Shown one piece after another: positions 4,802-5,352 of a stretch of 5,352 bases of DNA (its first letter is position 1; every line of letters begins with the position of its first letter). The notes beneath the pieces are model-generated. The model was given only the letters and a program-made list of their open reading frames with translations. It made no database searches and was not told where the DNA came from. The DNA comes from an uncultured Collinsella sp. (GTDB lineage: Bacteria > Actinomycetota > Coriobacteriia > Coriobacteriales > Coriobacteriaceae): NCBI GenBank assembly GCA_934646965.1, contig CAKUEZ010000133.1:1-5352 (forward strand). Reading direction: 5' to 3'. A program made the position numbers and the translations under genes.

Positions 4802-5352
4802 ATGACGACCGCGATTTCACATCTCTCCGCCCTCCGCGCGATTCGCCGCGCACGACGGGCTTACTCTGCGCTTCCGTGGGACTCCATCGACGTCGGACAG
4901 CAATCACAAGCTCTGGCTGGCTGCATCCCCAATAATGACGCCATAGACTTTGACGCGCTTTCGATGCTCGATGCCTGGAATGAAGACGATTCCGAACTGC
5001 TCGATCTTCTCGTTTCAAACGAAGACAACAGACGTCCCGACAAGCGACTTCTTCAGCATATTCTCTCTGCCCCGCTTCCCGAAGGGGCGATTATGCACAT
5101 CGAGGCTGACATCTATGCCACATCCCCTGCCATGACGGCGCTGCTGTGTTCCAAAAATGAATCGGTTGCCAAAACCTTAATGCTTCTCATGGAGCTACTC
5201 GGAACGTATTCTCTTCCGCCCGAGGCAACCTACCCCATCGCCTATGACGACATCTGGCCCAAGGCCGACGCCTTCGAAGCGACGAACGATCTCGATTGCC
5301 GGAGCGACCAGTCGGTGACCGAGCAGCAAAATGAAACCCGCTACGAACAGGC
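4802..5352 (+). CDS. Hypothetical protein, probable Coriobacteriia-restricted family (ISHxSAL / GTYSLP motifs), 3'-truncated by window edge
   Basis: There are 183 complete codons with no stop, and the gene continues past the window. Function is unknown. ATG 4802 is the first usable start after an in-frame TAG at 4787. The N-terminus has ISHLSAL (residues 5-11) and an arginine-rich helix (12-19). Residues 27-87 are acidic and loosely conserved in appearance, followed by PLPEG (91-95), a strand-rich IMHIEADIYATSPAMTALL segment (97-115), a leucine-rich helix, and ELLGTYSLP (131-139). From memory, this motif order (ISH-SAL, then a proline-glycine turn, Y-x-SPE/SPA, then G-x-YSLP) marks a family of uncharacterised paralogous coriobacterial proteins, some with a nuclease-like C-terminal part; that part is outside the window. 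There is no signal peptide or membrane segment. Base composition is lower than in the core genes: 29 of 60 G+C in 4981-5040, against 42 of 60 in 2041-2100 of glmU. That fits an accessory gene, possibly acquired. The reading frame is sure; the family link is moderate. Confidence 0.8.
   Translation, partial: MTTAISHLSALRAIRRARRAYSALPWDSIDVGQQSQALAGCIPNNDAIDFDALSMLDAWNEDDSELLDLLVSNEDNRRPDKRLLQHILSAPLPEGAIMHIEADIYATSPAMTALLCSKNESVAKTLMLLMELLGTYSLPPEATYPIAYDDIWPKADAFEATNDLDCRSDQSVTEQQNETRYEQ

Overview
The window looks like chromosome of a high-GC actinomycete, most likely class Coriobacteriia and possibly Collinsella. The core genes are GC-rich with G/C-ending codons, the GlmU and Prs motifs are of actinobacterial type, and the last gene resembles a family I associate with Coriobacteriia. 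The assignment rests on recollected family features, not on a database search.

Layout. Positions 1-1558 (minus strand) hold two genes of an energy-coupling factor (ECF) vitamin/micronutrient importer. The transmembrane T subunit (671-1558) comes first and the ATPase A subunit (1-671, cut by the window edge) follows with a one-base stop/start overlap. A roughly 200-bp divergent intergenic region (1559-1757) separates them from glmU (1758-3170, plus), the bifunctional enzyme that makes UDP-N-acetylglucosamine. glmU ends at a strong intrinsic terminator (3186-3220). After a 143-bp spacer with a possible promoter comes prs (3364-4350, plus), ribose-phosphate pyrophosphokinase, which also ends at a strong terminator (4383-4414). 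The two genes feed central precursor pools: UDP-GlcNAc for peptidoglycan, and PRPP for purines, pyrimidines, His, Trp and NAD.

From about 4415 on, the sequence changes character. Base composition falls, and a 205-bp element (4435-4639) with perfect 25-bp terminal inverted repeats lies directly behind the prs terminator. A 10-bp direct repeat sits on both sides of it, as expected for an inserted MITE-like (non-autonomous) element. A 162-bp AT-richer gap with a bulged stem-loop follows. The last feature is a 5'-complete, 3'-truncated gene (4802-5352) with no visible Shine-Dalgarno site. It encodes a protein of unknown function with the motifs ISHLSAL and GTYSLP, and it probably belongs to a lineage-restricted accessory family.

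The left 4.4 kb is ordinary core genome. The interesting part is the accessory stretch 4415-5352: the inverted-repeat element, its apparent target duplication, its open reading frame through both repeat arms, and the unassigned gene next to it. I found no tRNA, rRNA, CRISPR array or phage gene.
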